From: UBA1189 sp045594245
Lineage (GTDB): Bacteria; Bacteroidota; Bacteroidia; Bacteroidales; Bacteroidaceae
Direction: 5' to 3'
DNA: 64,000 bases
Assembly: GCA_045594245.1 (NCBI GenBank)
Contig: JAZNYG010000079.1
Location: 1-64,000 of the forward strand
Each line of letters opens with the position of its first letter. Position 1 is the first letter of the stretch. The notes beneath the pieces were generated by a model. The model was not told where the DNA came from and did no database searches. It saw only the letters and a program-made list of their open reading frames with translations. The position numbers were made by a program, and so were the translations under genes. Of the stretch, positions 50,026 to 59,036 are shown in pieces.

Positions 50026-52341
50026 ATGAAAAAATGGATGATGGTGGCCATGCTGGCCACAAGTATGCTTGGCGGTGCACAGGCACAGCAGATTAGCGGT
50101 AAGGTAGTAGATACAGAGGACAACCCCGTAGCATACGCCAATGTGGTGATGCACACGACCGACTCGGCCTATGTGGTGGGCACGGTGACTGACGAGACGG
50201 GACGGTTTGCCCTCACGGGAAAGGGCAACGGAGCGTTGCTTCACGTGTCGTATATAGGATACACCCCCGTGTGGCAAGCACTGAGGGAGAGCGGCACCAT
50301 GGTCGTGCGCCTCACGGCAGACAATCAGCTACTCGACGAGGTGGTGGTGAAGGGCACTCTGCCCAAGACGCAAATCAAGGGCGACGCCATGGTGACGAGC
50401 GTGGAGAACAGCGTGTTGGCCACGTTGGGCTCGGCCAACGATGTGCTGGGAAAGATTCCCGGTGTGATACACAAGGGCGAGTCCATCGAGGTGCTGGGCA
50501 AGGGTACGCCGGTGGTATATATCAACGGCCGACTCGTGCGCGACAATGCCGAGCTGGAGCAGCTCCACTCCGACGAGATAAAGCACGTGGAGGTCATCCA
50601 CAATCCCGGCGCACGCTACGATGCCACGGTGAGTGCCGTTATCCGTATTCAGACCATCCGCAAGCAGGGCGACGGCTTCGGATTCAACCTGCGCTCGTCG
50701 GTGTTTCAGAGCGACTACAACACCGATCTTATCGATCAGCTGAGCTTCAACTACCGCCACGGCAAGCTGGACGTATTCGGCAACCTTGATTATCGGTTGA
50801 TGAATGATATTCAAGAAGGCAAGCTCACCCAGTCGCTACAATCCGTCCGCTTGCTCGAACTGAACAACACCCTCACTGCCACCACGCACTCGCAAGTGCT
50901 GCTCCCCACGTTGGGCGCCAACTACCAGTTCAACGAAAACCACTCCATGGGCGTGAAGTATATGGGCAAGGCATTGATAGATTATCGGGGCGCCATGGAT
51001 GGACACAGTAAAGCTACATTAGATGGCGTATTGGACGACGACCTGCGCACACAGTCGACCATGCTCTATGACGACTACGCCAGCCATCAGGTCAACGCCT
51101 ATTATAATGGTACGGCGGGCAAACTGAACATCGACTTCAATGCCGACTGGCTGATGCAAGATGAGGACGGACACGACATGTACGACGAGAACAGCACGAA
51201 CGACGAGGACCGCATCGTGAACTCATACAGCAACACACGCAACCGGATGGGTGCTGGCAAGCTCGTGCTCACCTACCCCGTATGGGGCGGTAGCCTCTCG
51301 GCTGGTAGCGAATACACCTATACCTATCGTAAGGATGTGTATCTGAATCCCGAGAACTATCTGCCCTCGTCAAACAGCACCATCCGCGAGCAAAACGCCA
51401 CGGCCTTTGCCGAGTACAGCCATGCGCTGCCCTTCGGTGCCATAGGAGCAGGCCTGCGCTACGAGCACGTGGCCTTCGACTACTACATCAACGATGCGTG
51501 GCAGGCCGACCAGAGTCGCGCCTTCGACAACTTCTTCCCCAACGCTTCGCTCACGGCATTGCTCGGCCCTGTGCAGGCACAGCTCTCCTATGCGGTGAAG
51601 ACGCAGCGCCCCTCGTATCACCAGTTGCGCAACTCAGTGACCTACATCGACCGCTACTCACTGGACAAGGGTAACCCTACGCTACGCCAGCAGATTACCC
51701 ACAACCTATCGCTCAGCGGCGCCTGGCAGTTTTTCCAGCTATCGGCCTCGTACAGCCTGCTGAAAGATGCCTTCGTGCAATGGGGCACTGCCCAACCCGA
51801 GAATCCCGATGCCATGATGCTCACCACCATCAACTACGCCAAGCCCGTTCCTCAGATGAGTGCTTTCCTCGTAGCATCGCCCCAGATAGGATGCTGGATG
51901 CCGAGCCTCACCGTAGGGTTGCAGAAACAGTGGTTCGATATGGATTTCCGTGGAGAGACAATCTCCATGAACAAGCCCATCTGGGTCGGCTACCTCACCA
52001 ACATCATCCAACTGCCCAAGAACTACATGATACAGCTCGACATGAGCTACCAGGGCAAGGGCCACACCTTGGTGTATGAGACGCTTTCGCACAACTACGC
52101 CCTTGGCCTTTCGGTGCGCAAGTCGTTCTTGAACGATGCCCTCACCGTCGAACTTGAAGGCACCGACCTGCTCGACTCGCAGCGCGCCGGAGTGCGACTG
52201 CGCTCAGGCGACTACAGCATCGTGCAATACAACCATTTCGACACTCGCCAAGCCGCACTCACCATCCGCTATAAGTTCAACACCACGAAGAGCAAGTACA
52301 AAGGAACCGGTGCGGGCGAGAGTGCGAAGAGTCGTATGTAA
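50026..52341 (+). CDS. TonB-dependent receptor, outer-membrane beta-barrel family
   Basis: The 771-aa protein has a signal peptide (about 1-21), a carboxypeptidase-regulatory-like domain (about 23-105: QISGKVVDTEDNPVAYANVVM, ETGRFALTGKG), a plug-like region (VLGKIPGVIHKGESIEVLGKGTPVVYINGR) and a long barrel of the OMP_b-brl type, ending in a region of basic residues rather than a clear aromatic terminus. No SusD partner is adjacent, so it is not a classical PUL transporter. Substrate unknown. It lies 117 nt after the candidate RNA's T-run. Confidence 0.88.
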   Translation: MKKWMMVAMLATSMLGGAQAQQISGKVVDTEDNPVAYANVVMHTTDSAYVVGTVTDETGRFALTGKGNGALLHVSYIGYTPVWQALRESGTMVVRLTADNQLLDEVVVKGTLPKTQIKGDAMVTSVENSVLATLGSANDVLGKIPGVIHKGESIEVLGKGTPVVYINGRLVRDNAELEQLHSDEIKHVEVIHNPGARYDATVSAVIRIQTIRKQGDGFGFNLRSSVFQSDYNTDLIDQLSFNYRHGKLDVFGNLDYRLMNDIQEGKLTQSLQSVRLLELNNTLTATTHSQVLLPTLGANYQFNENHSMGVKYMGKALIDYRGAMDGHSKATLDGVLDDDLRTQSTMLYDDYASHQVNAYYNGTAGKLNIDFNADWLMQDEDGHDMYDENSTNDEDRIVNSYSNTRNRMGAGKLVLTYPVWGGSLSAGSEYTYTYRKDVYLNPENYLPSSNSTIREQNATAFAEYSHALPFGAIGAGLRYEHVAFDYYINDAWQADQSRAFDNFFPNASLTALLGPVQAQLSYAVKTQRPSYHQLRNSVTYIDRYSLDKGNPTLRQQITHNLSLSGAWQFFQLSASYSLLKDAFVQWGTAQPENPDAMMLTTINYAKPVPQMSAFLVASPQIGCWMPSLTVGLQKQWFDMDFRGETISMNKPIWVGYLTNIIQLPKNYMIQLDMSYQGKGHTLVYETLSHNYALGLSVRKSFLNDALTVELEGTDLLDSQRAGVRLRSGDYSIVQYNHFDTRQAALTIRYKFNTTKSKYKGTGAGESAKSRM

Positions 52342-52374
52342 GCACTGGCAAGACAGCATAAAAGGGCATCGAGG

Positions 52375-53436
52375 TCAGTCGCCCTCGCAAATAGCACGAG
52401 CCATATCATTGAGCGAGAGGCATTGGCTGCGGTTAATGGCAAGGCGCTGATTGTGATGCTCCCATGGAGCGAGGATGAGCAGGCGACCTTCGGCGCAGGC
52501 GTCGAAGCGGGCACCGCCTGGCTTGGCCAGTTCGGTGAAGCCATTCTCCTGCAGGAGGATGAGTGGGTAGCCTGCATCGAAGGCGGCACGCATGATGGCC
52601 TTCTCGCCGGGCGAGATGCTGGGCGACACGAGTACTGCCCCACGCTTGGCCAATCCCAGGTAGTAGCTCGTCTGCTGCGCAATCTCCTCTTGGGTGAGGC
52701 GGCGCGAGCATTGCACCTGTAGACGTACGGGATGCGACAGCAAGTAGCGGTTGCCGATGGCAGAAAACTCATAGCTGCCTACCTGCACATTGCGCTGCAC
52801 GCGGAAGAACTCGGGATGCAGGCGCTTCATGAGTAGGCGACGAGGGTTGTCGCGCAGGTAGGCAAGCCAGTTGTTGAGCTGGCCTTTGCGGCCAAGGATG
52901 CCGTCGGTGTAGCCAATGCTCCAGAGCAGGCCGTGCTTGCGGTCGGGTTTGGGTCTTCCCGTTCGCTGCGACGGCGTCGCAGCCGAGGAGACAACAGGAA
53001 CGGCACTCGAAGGAGCGGGAGCTATGAGCCGCCGGTACTCCTTATTGGTACTGGCCTTGAAGCCTTTGATGATATGTCCTAAGTGCTGCGGCATGCGCTC
53101 CTTGACGAAGAGGATGCTATGCAGATGGTCGGGCATCATCTGTAGGGCAAGCACCTTTACTTCGGGGTGGTAATGGCTGATGGCTATCCACTGCTGCTCT
53201 ACCGCTTTCCCAAGAGGCGACAGCTCGGTGTGCGGAGCATCGGGGGTTCCTTCGGCAGCTTCAGGATTGCCCACCACACGCCCAAGCAGGGGCCTACGCC
53301 CCTCTACCGTGATTGTGATGAGGTACATCTGCCGTGCTTCGTAGTCGTGTCCATCACGACGGCGCGTCATCGAAGGTATCGCCTCGCCAGCGAAGCGCAG
53401 CTTATCTGCCAGTTGCTTGGGAGTCATCTTGGCCAT
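52375..53436 (-). CDS. RAYT-type Y1 (HUH) transposase with extra DprA/SLOG-like C-terminal domain
   Basis: The 353-aa product has an N-terminal REP-associated tyrosine transposase domain (about 30-220). MPDHLHSILFV supplies the HUH motif (His-x-His), and YTDGILGRKGQLNNWLAYLRDNPRRLLMKRLHPE carries the candidate catalytic Tyr and conserved C-terminal RAYT helix. Residues about 235-353 form an additional Rossmann-like domain (AKRGAVLVSPSISPGEKAIMRAAFDAGYPLILLQ, CAEGRLLILAPWEH, LSLNDMARAIC) that reminds me of DprA/SLOG folds. RAYTs are single-copy domesticated transposases that mobilise REP hairpins. No REP hairpins immediately flank this gene. Confidence 0.75.
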   Translation of the reverse strand: MAKMTPKQLADKLRFAGEAIPSMTRRRDGHDYEARQMYLITITVEGRRPLLGRVVGNPEAAEGTPDAPHTELSPLGKAVEQQWIAISHYHPEVKVLALQMMPDHLHSILFVKERMPQHLGHIIKGFKASTNKEYRRLIAPAPSSAVPVVSSAATPSQRTGRPKPDRKHGLLWSIGYTDGILGRKGQLNNWLAYLRDNPRRLLMKRLHPEFFRVQRNVQVGSYEFSAIGNRYLLSHPVRLQVQCSRRLTQEEIAQQTSYYLGLAKRGAVLVSPSISPGEKAIMRAAFDAGYPLILLQENGFTELAKPGGARFDACAEGRLLILAPWEHHNQRLAINRSQCLSLNDMARAICEGD

Positions 53437-53472
53437 TTGTGCTTCTTCTGATTATTCGATGCGGTTACATGT

Positions 53473-54498
53473 TCAAGGTATATAGCCCAGCCACAATTCA
53501 AGTTCCTTATCTATCAGTGCTCTCACGGCTGGGTCTTCGATATAGTCTTTCGGATAGATGATTTCAGAATCTCCACTCTTTCCAAGGTCGTCATACACAG
53601 TCATGACGAATTTGATTTCCCAATAATAAGCACCACCATCAAGCACCACACGATAGGTATCATCACCTATGCACTCTGGAAACGCTTCATAATGCTCCAA
53701 AAAGTCAATATTATCAAGATCCGCTACATGAATGATTAAACGCTTGAGCCTCGCAGATTTGAACACAACTTCCACCCTTTCATTTACCAAGAAGAGCCAA
53801 TTCTCAGGGGTGTATCCGACACTGTCATACCGATATGTTATCTGTTCAATTATCGGACTTGGATGACTATTCTGCAAAACTGGAACCAAAACTTCCATCT
53901 CTTCATTCCGCAATATGAGCGTGTCTTCACGGTTGTGCGTAGAGTTATTCTCCGTTGCTGAGACGATGAGCATATCTCCATCGTCACCATCAGAAGAAGA
54001 GACGGAAAGCCATTCAGGCTGTCTGTCTATCCACCACGCCCCTTCTGAATGGATTGTCAAGGTATCAACACCACCCTCGTATCCGAAGAAGAGTTTCTGA
54101 GAGGGCGAAACAGAGAGTTCACGACGTTTTCTTTGCGAAACGACCAACTCACACTTTGCCTCGCCACTATACAGATAGTAGCTCACCTTGCGCTCATCCC
54201 CCGTGGTATTTGCATCGACAGACACAATCAACGTATCACCATCCTTGCCGCTCTGTGGCGATACTGACGCCCAGTAGGCATACCCATAGATGTTCCACGT
54301 ATCATTACAATGCACTACTACCGTGTCGGCAGAAGATGCACTTGTGAAAGCCAAAGAGCCATTGGGCGATATGGATACGGTATCGTTGGGTAGTACCTCT
54401 CCCCCACAGCCAAGAGGAGTATCCTCATTACAAGCAACAAGCAATAGGGAGCATAGTCCCATCACAAACAAACCGATACGAAGCTGCAGACTTTTCAT
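53473..54498 (-). CDS. BACON-domain lipoprotein
   Basis: The 341-aa lipoprotein (CSLLLVAC, Cys about 23) contains two BACON-type beta-sandwich domains (about 40-125 and 128-215), each with the typical NDTWNIYGYAYWASVSPQSG- and GAWWIDRQPEWLSVSSSDG-like phrases and a DTLIV/DMLIV strand. The C-terminal ~120 residues form an unassigned domain. Bacteroidota BACON proteins often bind carbohydrate or mucin at the surface; the ligand here is unknown. No hydrolase domain is attached. Confidence 0.82.
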   Translation of the reverse strand: MKSLQLRIGLFVMGLCSLLLVACNEDTPLGCGGEVLPNDTVSISPNGSLAFTSASSADTVVVHCNDTWNIYGYAYWASVSPQSGKDGDTLIVSVDANTTGDERKVSYYLYSGEAKCELVVSQRKRRELSVSPSQKLFFGYEGGVDTLTIHSEGAWWIDRQPEWLSVSSSDGDDGDMLIVSATENNSTHNREDTLILRNEEMEVLVPVLQNSHPSPIIEQITYRYDSVGYTPENWLFLVNERVEVVFKSARLKRLIIHVADLDNIDFLEHYEAFPECIGDDTYRVVLDGGAYYWEIKFVMTVYDDLGKSGDSEIIYPKDYIEDPAVRALIDKELELWLGYIP

Positions 54499-54689
54499 AG
54501 TATACCATTATTTATAGGTATAACGTAGAGGTTCCCGCATTATTGCTTACTCAGTCGAAGGATAAGTCCATCAAGGTTAAACATTGTTAAACCACCGAAC
54601 GATTGGGCGCTTCGCGTGTATGCAATCATGAAAAACGCGTTTTACAGATAGAACAAACTGAGTACAAACAACAAAAAAGCATACACGCA

Positions 54690-55871
54690 ATGAAAGCAAA
54701 ACACACCATCATCGCTTGCCTCACGGCAATCGCAGGATTTACACTTACCGCTCATACGGCTTGGGCACAGGACAACACAGAGAAGGAGGTACCGCAAAAG
54801 GTGGAGACACCAGTCAAGGTAAAGCACAGTGCCGAATGGTACAAGACACAGGAACGTCTGTGGAAAGCCGAGATAGACAAGAATCCGAAGAACGAGGAGG
54901 CCTGGAAGAACTATTACAAGGCGGTCAGATACCAATCATGGTTCGATGAAAGCACTGAACTTAGAGAGAAAGTGGAGCGCATAATGCAAGAGATGGCAAA
55001 GGCTATCCCCGACACCTATACATTGTATATCATGAAGTATTACCATAAAGGCGATGTCAACGCTGCTCCAGAGATGAAAAAGGCCATACAGATGCGCCCG
55101 GACAATGTGGAGATGTACCCCGACTACGTCAGCTACCTGATGCAAACGGGCGACGAAGAGTTGATGGCCGACATACTGAAGCGTTGGTACAACAGCGGCA
55201 CCTACTCGCCCTCTCTGCTCAACTATGCCTACAACGCGCTTAGCGGCATGAAGGCAAACAGCCTCATCTTTGTCAACGGAGACTCACCAACATTCTCAAA
55301 ACTGCTGGTGCAATACGGCAAGAATCTCTTCGAAGACATTGATGTTATATGCATGAGCATGATGTGGGCACCCAACTACAGGAAGCTGATATGCGAGCGA
55401 TTGAGTATTCCTGACTTTGAGCCTATACCACAAATTTCGAGCCAGGAGGAGGCCGACAAATATACTGAACAGATGATGCTACACATCATTAAACACACCC
55501 GCCGCCCCGCCGTATACTTCTCAACACTGATGAATGTGCCGTCGTTCAAGGACAAACTCTACTCCGAGGGACTGGTGATGCGCTATAGCGAGAAGCCCTA
55601 CGACAACTTGGCCATCAAGCGCAAGAACTTCGAGGAGAATTACCTTACCGACTATTTGCGCGAGAGTTTCCTCCCCGAGAGCTACACGGCTTCTGCAAAC
55701 AAATTTAATTTGAATTACATACCTTGCTTCAAGTCGCTGCTCGACCATTACAAGCAGACAGGCAACTTTTTCCGCTACAACGAACTGCGCACGCTGATGT
55801 TGCGTATCGTAGAGCAAGTTGATATACCCGACGAACAACGCCAGAAGTACCATGAAGAGATTGACCGCTAA
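54690..55871 (+). CDS. Exported protein of unknown function, TPR-like, upstream of an ECF sigma factor
   Basis: From ATG 54690 the 393-aa protein has a signal peptide (HTIIACLTAIAGFTLTAHTAWAQ), then a helical region (EWYKTQERLWKAEIDKNPKNEEAWKNYYKAVRY; DTYTLYIMKYYHKGDVNAAPEMKKAIQMRPDNVEMYPDYV) that looks like degenerate TPR repeats. The rest is unassigned. The sigma-factor gene begins inside or next to its 3' end (starts 55852 or 55873; stop here ends at 55871). Coupled expression and a functional link with sigma signalling are therefore inferred. Confidence 0.65.
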   Translation: MKAKHTIIACLTAIAGFTLTAHTAWAQDNTEKEVPQKVETPVKVKHSAEWYKTQERLWKAEIDKNPKNEEAWKNYYKAVRYQSWFDESTELREKVERIMQEMAKAIPDTYTLYIMKYYHKGDVNAAPEMKKAIQMRPDNVEMYPDYVSYLMQTGDEELMADILKRWYNSGTYSPSLLNYAYNALSGMKANSLIFVNGDSPTFSKLLVQYGKNLFEDIDVICMSMMWAPNYRKLICERLSIPDFEPIPQISSQEEADKYTEQMMLHIIKHTRRPAVYFSTLMNVPSFKDKLYSEGLVMRYSEKPYDNLAIKRKNFEENYLTDYLRESFLPESYTASANKFNLNYIPCFKSLLDHYKQTGNFFRYNELRTLMLRIVEQVDIPDEQRQKYHEEIDR

Positions 55872-56421
55872 TATGCTGAGTGCGCTGACCGATGCCGAGC
55901 TAATGCTACACATCGGTCGCGGCGAACACGCGGCTTTCGACACCTTATATAATAGGTATGCGCGAAGGCTCGGCGGCTTCTTCCTCCGCATGCTCGCCTA
56001 TGATACTGCCAAGGCCGAGGACATGGTGCAGGAGCTTTTCGTCCGAGTGTGGACTTACCGCAAGGAGTATCGCTCCGACCAGCCCTTTGCCTCATGGCTC
56101 TACGCTATGGCCTATAACCTCTGCAAGAATGAGTATCGGCACGAGACCATACGCCAAGCCTATGTAGATGAACTTCTCCAACGCGAGGAAGCCACCCATG
56201 AGCCTACCGAGGCGATGGAGCGCGACGAACAGCGCCAGCGTCTGCGCCAAGCCGTGCAATCGCTCCCCACGGCGCAGCGCGATGCCTTCCTGCTCCACTA
56301 CGATGAGGAACTCACCATCCCCGAAGTGGCCCATATCATTGGATGCCCCGAGGGCACCGTGAAGTCGCGATTGTATGCCGCGCTGGAGAGTGTAAAGAGA
56401 ATGATGAACGAATATAAATAG
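55852..56421 (+). CDS. ECF RNA polymerase sigma factor
   Basis: The product is ~189 aa from ATG 55852 (55873 is an alternative). Sigma region 2 is at about 25-95 (AAFDTLYNRYARRLGGFFLRM, AEDMVQELFVRVWTYRKEYRSDQPFASWLYAMAYNLCKNEYRHE) and region 4 at about 125-180 (LPTAQRDAFLLHYDEELTIPEVAHIIGCPEGTVKSRLYAALESVKRMM). It overlaps the upstream secreted-protein gene and is followed 4 nt later by a short membrane protein that may be its anti-sigma factor. Confidence 0.93.
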   Translation: MKRLTANMLSALTDAELMLHIGRGEHAAFDTLYNRYARRLGGFFLRMLAYDTAKAEDMVQELFVRVWTYRKEYRSDQPFASWLYAMAYNLCKNEYRHETIRQAYVDELLQREEATHEPTEAMERDEQRQRLRQAVQSLPTAQRDAFLLHYDEELTIPEVAHIIGCPEGTVKSRLYAALESVKRMMNEYK

Positions 56422-56425
56422 GAAT

Positions 56426-56746
56426 ATGAACGATAACGAACTGAAAAAGATGGAACAGGAGTCGGCCGAACTCCTCGATCTGCTGCGCGAAGTGCGCGAT
56501 GAAGACAATGCCACCATCACGCCACGCCAATGTAAACCCTATGCACAGAAGGTGCGTCGCACCATCTCGCCCTACAGGCTCGTGGCAGCCTCAGTGCTTG
56601 GCTTTGTGCTGGGAATAGCGGTTCCGCGCCACTCCTCTACCCTCCCCGAGGAGTCGCCCTACACGCTGCTTGCCGACACCAGCTACACCACAGGGCGTAG
56701 CCTCGCTGCAGGGGACGTCAACTTTGCCTTGCTGGTGGTAAAGTGA
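56426..56746 (+). CDS. Short single-pass membrane protein, possible anti-sigma factor
   Basis: The 106-aa protein has a charged N-terminal cytosolic part (about 1-50; KKMEQESAELLDLLREVRDED), one membrane helix (about 56-74: RLVAASVLGFVLGIAVP) and a short C-terminal tail. Its position 4 nt after the ECF gene suggests an anti-sigma factor, but the family domain is not recognisable and the periplasmic part is far shorter than in FecR proteins. Confidence 0.6.
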   Translation: MNDNELKKMEQESAELLDLLREVRDEDNATITPRQCKPYAQKVRRTISPYRLVAASVLGFVLGIAVPRHSSTLPEESPYTLLADTSYTTGRSLAAGDVNFALLVVK

Positions 56747-56818
56747 CTTTTATGGTCTGAAACTTAACTTTTCTCTCTGCTTACACAAATTTTAATGCTT
56801 GTTACACAAACCTTGAAA

Positions 56819-56881
56819 TTAGGCTGCGGCTCAGAAAAATGCAAGTAAACTTGCTTTTTCGTTTGCCTTGCACTAATTTTG
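56819..56881 (+). promoter_or_regulatory. Shared promoter module, copy C (ilvE)
   Basis: TTAGGCTGCGGCTCAGAAAA, then TTG at 56851-56853, 20 nt, and TAATTTTG at 56874-56881. A stable 5' hairpin CCTATTA-TAT-TAATAGG (56884-56900) begins at the predicted start of the transcript. Confidence 0.65.
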
Positions 56882-56924
56882 CGCCTATTATATTAATAGG
56901 TATATAAACATAGACTGTATAGTT

Positions 56925-57953
56925 ATGGAAAAAGCTTTGGATTTGGATTGGTCGAACCTCTCGTTCGGCTACATGAAAGCAGACTACAACGTACGCTGCT
57001 ACTACCGCAACGGCGAGTGGGGCGAGGTGGAAGTGTCTGACAGCGAACATATCACCCTGCACATGGCAGCTACCTGCCTGCACTATGGACAAGAGGCCTT
57101 CGAGGGCTTGAAAGCCTTCCGCGGCAAGGATGGCAAAGTGCGCATCTTCCGTCTCGAAGCCAACGCCGAGCGCCTGCAGAGCACTTGCGACGGCATCATG
57201 ATGCCTCAGCTGCCTACCGAGAAGTTCCGCGAGATGGTAACCAAGGTGGTGAAGATGAACGAGCGCTTTGTGCCTCCCTACGAGAGCGGTGCATCGCTCT
57301 ACATACGTCCGCTGCTCATCGGCACCGGAGCACAGGTGGGTGTACACCCTGCCGACGAGTACCTCTTCATGGTGTTCGTAATGCCCGTAGGCCCCTACTT
57401 CAAGGGCGGCTTTGCAGCCAATCCCTACGTGGTGATACGCCAGTACGACCGCTCGGCACCGCTCGGCACAGGTATCTATAAGGTTGGTGGCAACTATGCC
57501 GCTTCGATGAAGGCTAACAAGCTGGCTCATGACCTGGGCTACTCGTGCGAGTTTTACCTCGACGCCAAGGAGAAGAAGTACATCGACGAGTGTGGTGCGG
57601 CCAACTTCTTCGGCATCAAGGACAATACCTACGTGACACCCAAGTCGACCTCCATACTGCCCTCAATCACCAACAAGAGCCTCATGCAGCTGGCCGAGGA
57701 TATGGGCATGAAGGTAGAGCGCCGCCAGATTCCCATTGAGGAGCTCGACACCTTCGAGGAGGCTGGTGCATGTGGTACGGCTGCAGTGATATCGCCCATC
57801 GAGCGTATCGACGACTTGGAAATGAAGCGCAGTTACGTCATCGCCAAGGACGGCAAGCCCGGTCCCATCTGCCGCAAACTGTACGACACGCTGCGAGGCA
57901 TACAGTATGGCGACATCGAAGACCGCTATGGCTGGGTGACGGTGTTGGAATGA
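56925..57953 (+). CDS. ilvE: Branched-chain amino acid aminotransferase
   Basis: The 342-aa PLP enzyme of fold type IV transaminates leucine, isoleucine and valine. LHYGQEAFEGLKAFRGKDG near 46-64, the PLP lysine Lys186 in GIYKVGGNYAAS, ECGAANFFGIK and GTAAVISPIERI near the C-terminus fit the family. It carries its own promoter (copy C of the shared module) and ends before a strong terminator. No leader peptide rich in branched-chain residues is seen. Confidence 0.96.
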   Translation: MEKALDLDWSNLSFGYMKADYNVRCYYRNGEWGEVEVSDSEHITLHMAATCLHYGQEAFEGLKAFRGKDGKVRIFRLEANAERLQSTCDGIMMPQLPTEKFREMVTKVVKMNERFVPPYESGASLYIRPLLIGTGAQVGVHPADEYLFMVFVMPVGPYFKGGFAANPYVVIRQYDRSAPLGTGIYKVGGNYAASMKANKLAHDLGYSCEFYLDAKEKKYIDECGAANFFGIKDNTYVTPKSTSILPSITNKSLMQLAEDMGMKVERRQIPIEELDTFEEAGACGTAAVISPIERIDDLEMKRSYVIAKDGKPGPICRKLYDTLRGIQYGDIEDRYGWVTVLE

Positions 57954-57960
57954 TATGATA

Positions 57961-57998
57961 AAAAAGAAAGAGGGAACTGCGGTTCCCTCTTTCTTTTT
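57961..57998. terminator. Bidirectional terminator after ilvE
   Basis: Arms of 17 nt (57961-57977 and 57982-57998, AAAGAGGGAAC and GTTCCCTCTTT cores) pair perfectly around TGCG, with A- and T-rich ends. Before IS insertion it would also have served the minus-strand M64 gene. Confidence 0.9.
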
Positions 57999-58010
57999 GT
58001 ATTTACTTTA

Positions 58011-59036
58011 ACGTGAGTTCGACGAATTCAAAATAGAGTAAGCTGTGTATCCAATGTCCTCTGTACATTGATACACGGCTTTTTCGGAAACATACAATAT
58101 GCAGCAATAGCTCCCAACATGTTCACGATAAAATTGTCAAAGCAACGATGCCTTGAGTGCTCCACTTGTGCAATATTCTTGAGTTCATCATTAATCGTTT
58201 CAATAATAGCCCTTTTACGTAGCAACAATTTGTCCGAAACACTCATCAATGCTCCTTTCATATTACTTTTCAGCTTGGTTATGAGCTGTATGCCATCTAC
58301 GAAGAGTTTTTGAAAAAGTTCCTTGCCGACATATCCCTTGTCGCCAACGAGTTTGCCATATATAAATTCCATAAATGATTTGTACTCCAGTGGTTTCCGA
58401 TCATCCACATCACCCGGTGTTATCATGAAGTTGAGTAATTCTCCTTTCTCATTACAGATCAGATGAAGTTTGAATCCAAAGAACCATCCCATCGAACATT
58501 TTCCCCTCTGTGCTATACCTTTAAATGTCTTGTGGATATGTATCCTCTGATTGCGGCATACACGCAGAGGGGTACTGTCTACAAAACTGATACCTGTGCA
58601 TCTGCCTAGCAGAACCTTTTTGATAAACAAGGCAAGAGGGATAGCAACATCTCTTTCCAGTTCAACAAAACGATTATATGAGACGACCTTTGGGAAAAGT
58701 CCGCGCAGATGTTTACATACCTTTTCAAGATAGAAGTGTTTAAGACACCGGTAACCGGAATCGTGAAACAATACCATGATAAGCATGATTTCTGCCTTTG
58801 ACATGGTTGAATCACGATGGTAAGGGCGTTTGTTTTCACTTTTCAGCGTATATTTTGCTGTCATCTTATCAAAAAACTTGCAGAAATCATCTGCCATACA
58901 GAATAATTCTGTAACTTTGTCCTCGGTGAGCATAGCGATTATTATTTGTAATTCTTTGTAATTGAGCACTATAAAGATACAATAATTTTCGCTAATCACC
59001 AAATTTACAGACAATTAAAAATCGTCGAACTCACGT
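58011..59036 (-). mobile_element. IS982-family insertion sequence, complete
   Basis: 1026 bp bounded by inverted repeats ACGTGAGTTCGACGA (58011-58025) and its complement (59022-59036). It is flanked by a perfect 7-bp target duplication TACTTTA (58004-58010 and 59037-59043). It contains one intact transposase gene. The right end falls inside the stop codon of the M64 peptidase gene, whose TAA is restored by the last base of the IS. Confidence 0.92.
58028..58933 (-). CDS. IS982-family transposase
   Basis: From ATG 58933 (MLTEDKVTELFCMADDFCKFF) the protein is ~301 aa; the longer upstream frame reaches into the IS end and is unlikely. It has a DDE-type core: GISFVDSTPLRVC, LVGDKGYVGKELFQKLF and the C-terminal KRAIIETINDELKNIAQVEHSRHR with the Glu-containing IEF/IET helix. 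The coding frame is intact, so the element may be active. Confidence 0.92.
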   Translation of the reverse strand: MLTEDKVTELFCMADDFCKFFDKMTAKYTLKSENKRPYHRDSTMSKAEIMLIMVLFHDSGYRCLKHFYLEKVCKHLRGLFPKVVSYNRFVELERDVAIPLALFIKKVLLGRCTGISFVDSTPLRVCRNQRIHIHKTFKGIAQRGKCSMGWFFGFKLHLICNEKGELLNFMITPGDVDDRKPLEYKSFMEFIYGKLVGDKGYVGKELFQKLFVDGIQLITKLKSNMKGALMSVSDKLLLRKRAIIETINDELKNIAQVEHSRHRCFDNFIVNMLGAIAAYCMFPKKPCINVQRTLDTQLTLF

